Source of the DNA: Paralichthys olivaceus
Taxonomy: Eukaryota; Chordata; Actinopteri; Pleuronectiformes; Paralichthyidae
DNA: 64,000 bases
NCBI RefSeq assembly: GCF_024713975.1
Contig: NC_091094.1
Span: 13,749,001 to 13,813,000 of the forward strand
Direction: 5' to 3'
Shown here: positions 59,508 through 64,000 of the stretch, piece after piece
Position numbering within the stretch: position 1 is the stretch's first letter
Layout: the number at the start of each line of letters is the position of its first letter
Notes under the pieces: model-generated
The model's input: the letters and a program-made list of their open reading frames with translations, nothing else
What the model was told of the DNA's origin: nothing
Databases searched by the model: none
Made by a program: the position numbers and the translations under genes

Positions 59508-62500
59508 AAACTTCTTAGTGAAGACACTCATTGACATAATACATTCCCTAGCTCAAAAAATGTCTGTGCTTAAAATGGTCCTCAAAAAGATATAATTACA
59601 GGAACACACGCAAACTTACTGATGATGGCCTTCCTTAGATCTTCTGTGATGATGTTGATGTTGTCGATGTCCACAAAGTACAGGTGGGACTCTTTAGGAG
59701 GTGTCACTGCACGTTGTAACACCCGGTAGTTGCCATGTACTGTGGACACAATCAGCACAGAAACTCCCCTCTCCTTCAGCTCCGTCATGGGCTCTACAAT
59801 GTCTCCAGGCTGCACACCATCAGTCAGCCACAGCAGTATCTTTGGCACGGGCTCCTCTGCTTCTCTCAGGAGCTGCTGGGCCACCCTGAGTGCTGCCACA
59901 GTGTTGGTGTCTCCCTGCAGGTGGTGGACATGTTGCAGAGCTTTCTGTAGACTTTCCTGACTGTTGTGGGTGTTCAGGCCGAACTCCAGTTTTGAGCTTG
60001 TGCCCACCTGCAGCAGCCCGACTCTCACATGTCCACGGCCTAATGAGAAGGGCCGAAGCAGGTCGGCAGTGAAAAGCAGCAGGCGTGAGAATTCGTGGTG
60101 TGCCACACTTCCTGAAGAATCCAGCAAGAGGAGAATATCCCCTTCACAGCAGTCCAACACTGTTAACAACAGGAGAGAAACAGGAAGGTCACTTTAATAT
60201 GTCAAAAACTATTTGACATGTACTTTTAATTTTTAGTTTGGACCATGTCCCATCAACCAGCATGGAGGAGGCAGGGTTTGTGACCTATAATGCAACCAAC
60301 CTCCAGGTGATCAAGTTATACAGTCTATTATCTGGACACCGGAGAATACAAGTCCAATATTCTCGATCCTTTGTGCTCTATTTTGGTCTCCACCGACCGG
60401 TATGATTTTTGTGCTTGATCTGCTCTGTTGGCTCTGTCTGTTTGTATGTGTTTCTGGTTCTCTTTTTGAGTGCCGAGCCTGTTAGCATTCTTCTGCCTGA
60501 CTGGGTGTGCGGCTTCCGGTCTCCTGATTCCCCAGCCAACAATCCTTCACTCCTGAGCTGCATCGATCAATCAACTCTCCGCAATCTGGCAGTATATATG
60601 GACCAGATCAAGCACCACAACTCTGCCAGACCGTTGTTCAACCAATCATCATTTGCTACCTCCATCTGCTTGCAGCGCCCAGCTAGCACAACACTGCCTG
60701 TCTCAACCTCAGCAATCTGTGCCACAGGGAGCCACACTGTCTCCATATCAATCACTACTGGCACTAAACCGCCTGCTCTCATCACCAGCGCAACCACCGC
60801 ATCTCACGATCCGCTGAGCTGTTGATTTAGCCAGCCTGTTAATACGAAATCTTGTGCTTTGCAATTGGAATGTGGAAAAAACATGGACACAGGAAATAAA
60901 ATGTGTTGTATTTATGTGTTTAGAGAGTCTAACTAACACCTTGACAGATCTTTACAATATTTAGACAATAGTGAAGAGCAAAGAAGAAGGATCATGTGTG
61001 CCAGGTATACATATGGTTTAAAACATATACATACATGTTAATCATAAAAACATCAGTATTGGCTAAACAGTAGCGTTAAGACGCTTGCGAGAGACTGACA
61101 TACAGTTTGCAACTAATAAAAATAAAACATTTGACAAGTTGATATTAGAAGCAAAGCTGATTGTAATATTATCTTAATTGGTCTATGAAATCTGAAGTCA
61201 GCAACTCATGCACCAAAATATACAAAGAGTTGTTGCACCAACTTGAGATGGCATTCACGTGAATTTTCCCTGTCGGGAACTAATATTTCTGATTATTCCG
61301 ACACCATATATAAAATAAAATTCTCTGGGGGTTTCTCACTATGAGTGAAACCTTCTACATGACACATGTTCAATCCAAGGCATCCAATAGAATTTAAAAT
61401 ATAGCAATTTCAAGGAAGTAATTTCTACCTTGGGGACCGTGATTCAATGTCCACTACAGTAGCAGACAAGTGTTCACGGAGAGCTTAAACCATGGGGACT
61501 TATTGGTTTCCTCTGCTGCCTCCTCGATTATACTAGATACTGTTGGCAGTGATGAATCATGCCGTCATGACCACATTATTATCTCAGGCATATAAAAAGG
61601 TATGCCTGATCATATTAATGTCACATATGCAGTTAATGCCCTTGGGGAAGCATTAATATGAAGAATGAGAGGCAGTAGCAGGTGTATGAAGTGTCTTATT
61701 CCATCAATAACACCGACAAGCTGAGAACAAGCCACTGCACGGCTCACACTGTATCCGAATGTGTAAAAAACGTATTACGTTGAGAATACTTGAAGCTACA
61801 GGGGGAGGATTTATGACAACGAGAAAGAAATTGGTCACAGGAGTCAATTTATCATATGAAACCAGAGGGAGATTTACACTGAAGATAAAGCTGTAAAAAA
61901 ATTGTCTGCAGTGCAGGAAGAACAAGAGAAAGTGAATCCCACATTTTGGTATCTCTCCACCCAACCCAGTCTTGGTTGTTCCACCTGAGTTAACACATAC
62001 TGGTTTCTCGATCTCACCCATCATCATTTTCCAGAAGCAGTTTTGTAGACTCTAAATTGTTTTACTGGATCAATTCAAGCTACAAGCATCCCGCACAATC
62101 AGATATGTGCATCTTGTGACTCTCATCTGTTTCTGCTGGATCATTTTGAATTATCCTGCTCTCTGCACATGCATGATACCTGTGGCACCTGAGGTTCATG
62201 AGAATATTTGTCTAATACCATAACCTATTATACATACATAACTAATACATTGACATGAGTTATCATAATCTGAATTGAAGACCAGTTAAAATTCTTTATA
62301 GGAATCAATTCACCCACTTCCAGGTTATTCACACTTCTCTTTCACATCTCCTCTGCAGAACACACCCATTAGTTTATTGCAGCAATGGTCCATGATCATT
62401 AAACTTTCATATGGAAGCAGCAAATCAAGCAGAAGATCTTAAATAATTTCATATTTATAGTATTTTGAGTGTTATTGCCAAAGAAGAGACAAAACACACA

Positions 62501-62680
62501 ATAGACTAGGTTAGAGATTAATTTGATTTGTAGTTTCTATAATTTCATAAAAATCATAAATTCTTTTGGTCATGATAATCTTGTCTTGGAAATGTAAAAT
62601 CTTGACAACTGACCGAGGAAAAGAGGAGGAACACAGAAACGAGACAGAAAGCTGAGGACAAATGGTCGGATCATGGCCAT
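57810..62680 (-). CDS. vwa1: von Willebrand factor A domain-containing protein 1 (WARP)
   Basis: VWA1/WARP is a secreted matrix protein of basement membranes and cartilage that binds perlecan and collagen VI. Five coding exons in transcript order: 62614-62680, 59620-60159, 59092-59370, 58366-58641 and 57810-58117 (stop TGA). They encode 489 residues. Exon 1 supplies a hydrophobic signal peptide (MAMIRPFVLSFLSRF, CVPPLFL) and was chosen because its donor phase (1) fits exon 2 and nothing better was seen. The VWA domain covers about residues 29-200 with an intact MIDAS: DSSGS (Asp36, Ser38, Ser40), GDTNT and LTDG. Three FN3 domains of about 92-100 residues follow, one per exon. The first two match human VWA1 (GYYELWYY; RVSWGPLQPARVQRYTVEYG). 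The third (VAWKAHQEGLKGYWLKW) includes a Ser-rich insert and appears extra, as human VWA1 has two. Intron 1 is about 2.45 kb. Confidence 0.92.
59477..59504 (+). repeat. CA microsatellite in vwa1 intron 2
   Basis: About fourteen CA units between exons 2 and 3. Confidence 0.9.
60225..60345 (+). repeat. Partial copy of the 4790-5262 repeat, in vwa1 intron 1
   Basis: Shares ggaccatgtcccatcaacc, ggaggaggcagggtttgtga and cctataatgcaacc with the right part of the longer copy. Confidence 0.55.
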
Positions 62681-63349
62681 TGATGGAAATGTGAAGGAAT
62701 TGCTCTGTGTTTGCATTCCTCTGAGCCGTGCATGTGAATGTGTACTGTATATGTGTGTGTATGTGTGTGTGTGAGAGAGAGAGATTTGAGCATGTCATCT
62801 GTCATTTAATTGGTTTCAAGCTGTGCCAAGGCCATATGCCAAACTGCAGAGCTGCACAGATGAATGAAAAATATGTTAATGCTTCTGAGAAGTTTACTGA
62901 GTGCAATATCAACGTGCGCTGACATCAAACAGACAGATGGCAGAATATCCAATCCAATATGTCAGGTCAAAATCAACGCAGGTTACTTTTAAACTCTCTG
63001 TGATATTTTTACACATAAACTGCATGTTGCTTTTGGTTGCTTGAAACCTTTACACATTTCCAAATGAAAAATGAAACTACAAATTAATTAAAAATTCCAC
63101 ACATTCCTCATGGGCTTTTTTGGGATCTCTCACTTGATTAATAAGTCAAAATATTTTCTTTTAGATAGCTGCGGCCATCTGTAAGGACCTCAATCCTCTC
63201 TATGTAAAAGTTAGAAAGCTCCTCTGGAACTTAAAAATGAAGTAATGATACAGTAATGCACTGGTCCTGGAGAAGAATTAAACATGCACAATAAACAGTT
63301 TGCCATCATTTCTAAGATAATGTTGAGAATACAAACACTGTATGCATTT

Positions 63350-63462
63350 CGTTTGGTCCATGTTCCATTTATTAACATAAAGGAGGCAAGCCACCAGGGG
63401 CGATAGAGACACTTTGGCTTTACTTTTGGGGACCACCCTTATACACAGTCTATGATTTGTCT
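63350..63462 (+). repeat. Partial copy of the 4790-5262 repeat
   Basis: Shares ggtccatgttccattta, aagccaccaggggcga, ctttggctttacttttgggg and ends atacacagtctatg. Confidence 0.55.
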
Positions 63463-63529
63463 ATTAATGTTCTCCTACAGTCTCTCAGGTTAACAACATT
63501 TTCTGGAAATACTAGTACTGTCTAATTGA

Positions 63530-63800
63530 GATTTAGAGGAGAAGATTGATACTATATTCAGATCTGTGTTGTAAATTTGATGCTAGAGCCAACAGCTGAA
63601 TTGGCTTAGCTTAGCATAAATACTGGAAAACAGGGAAGCTTACAAGGAGTTATGTGCTGGGCTACTTCTCGACTGGAAGCTGTACCATCCTCTACTCTCC
63701 ACTGGATGCCAGGCTGGTATGTGCATTAGAGTATCTGTGTCCCTGTTTGCAGTTAGAGCGCTAAACTAAGCTAACCGGCCGCAGGTTCAGGTTTGTACAC
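63530..63800. repeat. Dispersed teleost repeat fragment
   Basis: Phrases gatgctagagccaacagc, ggcttagcttagcataaata and gctaaactaagctaaccgg are familiar from a common teleost repeat. No ORF. Confidence 0.45.
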
Positions 63801-64000
63801 CGACAGGAGTCAATTGATTTGACTGTTGCATGCAACAAGAATGTGTGGAGACAATGTTTCCCCAACATTTGAACACCTCAGCGGTATAAAATATTGATTT
63901 GTTGAGTAAAAAAATGCTGATTTCAAAGCACACAGAAGAAACCAAATGTCAGCACCAAACCACATCCAGACCCAACACACTGGTCAACGTCTTAAGGGTT

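Larger units (their letters stand above)
62681..64000. other. Sequence upstream of vwa1 to window end
   Basis: AT-rich sequence without a recognisable gene. It should include the vwa1 promoter and 5'UTR. Two dispersed-repeat fragments are present (63,350-63,462 and about 63,530-63,800). Confidence 0.45.

Noticed and set aside
1-64000. tRNA, rRNA, known microRNA hairpins, CRISPR arrays, retroviral or Polinton copies
   Set aside because: Looked for by eye and none recognised; small RNAs in introns could still be missed.

Overview
The window reads as nuclear DNA of a ray-finned fish, most likely a spiny-rayed (percomorph) teleost. The grounds are compact vertebrate genes with GT-AG introns, a neighbouring pair of V1R-like ora receptor genes (ora3 and ora4) with introns, many CA/GT microsatellites, and several dispersed repeats that I remember from many teleost genomes. 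The species cannot be named from the sequence. No prokaryotic, phage, CRISPR or clear retroviral feature was found.

Left block (1-25.7 kb): the 3' half of crocc (rootletin, + strand, 18 exons in view, gene cut by the left edge), then mfap2 (microfibril-associated glycoprotein MAGP-1, - strand, 8 coding exons), then sdhb (complex II iron-sulfur subunit, - strand, 8 exons). In human, CROCC, MFAP2 and SDHB lie close together on 1p36.13.

Right block (26-62.7 kb): mrpl20 (+, 4 exons, divergent from sdhb across about 310 bp), atad3 (+, 16 exons, with a very unusual repeat-expanded C-terminal tail), ssu72 (-, 5 exons), fndc10 (-, one exon), ora3 (+, 2 exons) and ora4 (-, 4 exons) tail to tail, then vwa1 (-, 5 coding exons, three FN3 domains). 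MRPL20, ATAD3, SSU72, FNDC10 and VWA1 sit in human 1p36.33. Two blocks far apart on human chromosome 1p therefore meet here at the sdhb/mrpl20 promoter.

The genes do not form one pathway. Three neighbours are nuclear genes for mitochondrial proteins (sdhb, mrpl20, atad3), two encode extracellular matrix proteins (mfap2, vwa1), one a ciliary rootlet protein (crocc), one a nuclear RNA polymerase II CTD phosphatase (ssu72), one a small membrane protein (fndc10), and two olfactory receptors.

The most striking observation is a 344-residue in-frame tandem repeat (14 units of 24-25 residues) in the matrix-side tail of ATAD3, with evidence of a recent five-unit duplication. Others are a possible extra 65-codon exon inside the sdhb/mrpl20 promoter, a poly(A) signal overlapping the mrpl20 stop codon, TIR-bearing miniature elements that carry a YY1-like core, and a third FN3 domain in vwa1. 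Exon boundaries were set by hand from splice signals, reading phase and remembered human proteins. In every gene the phases close without a frameshift.
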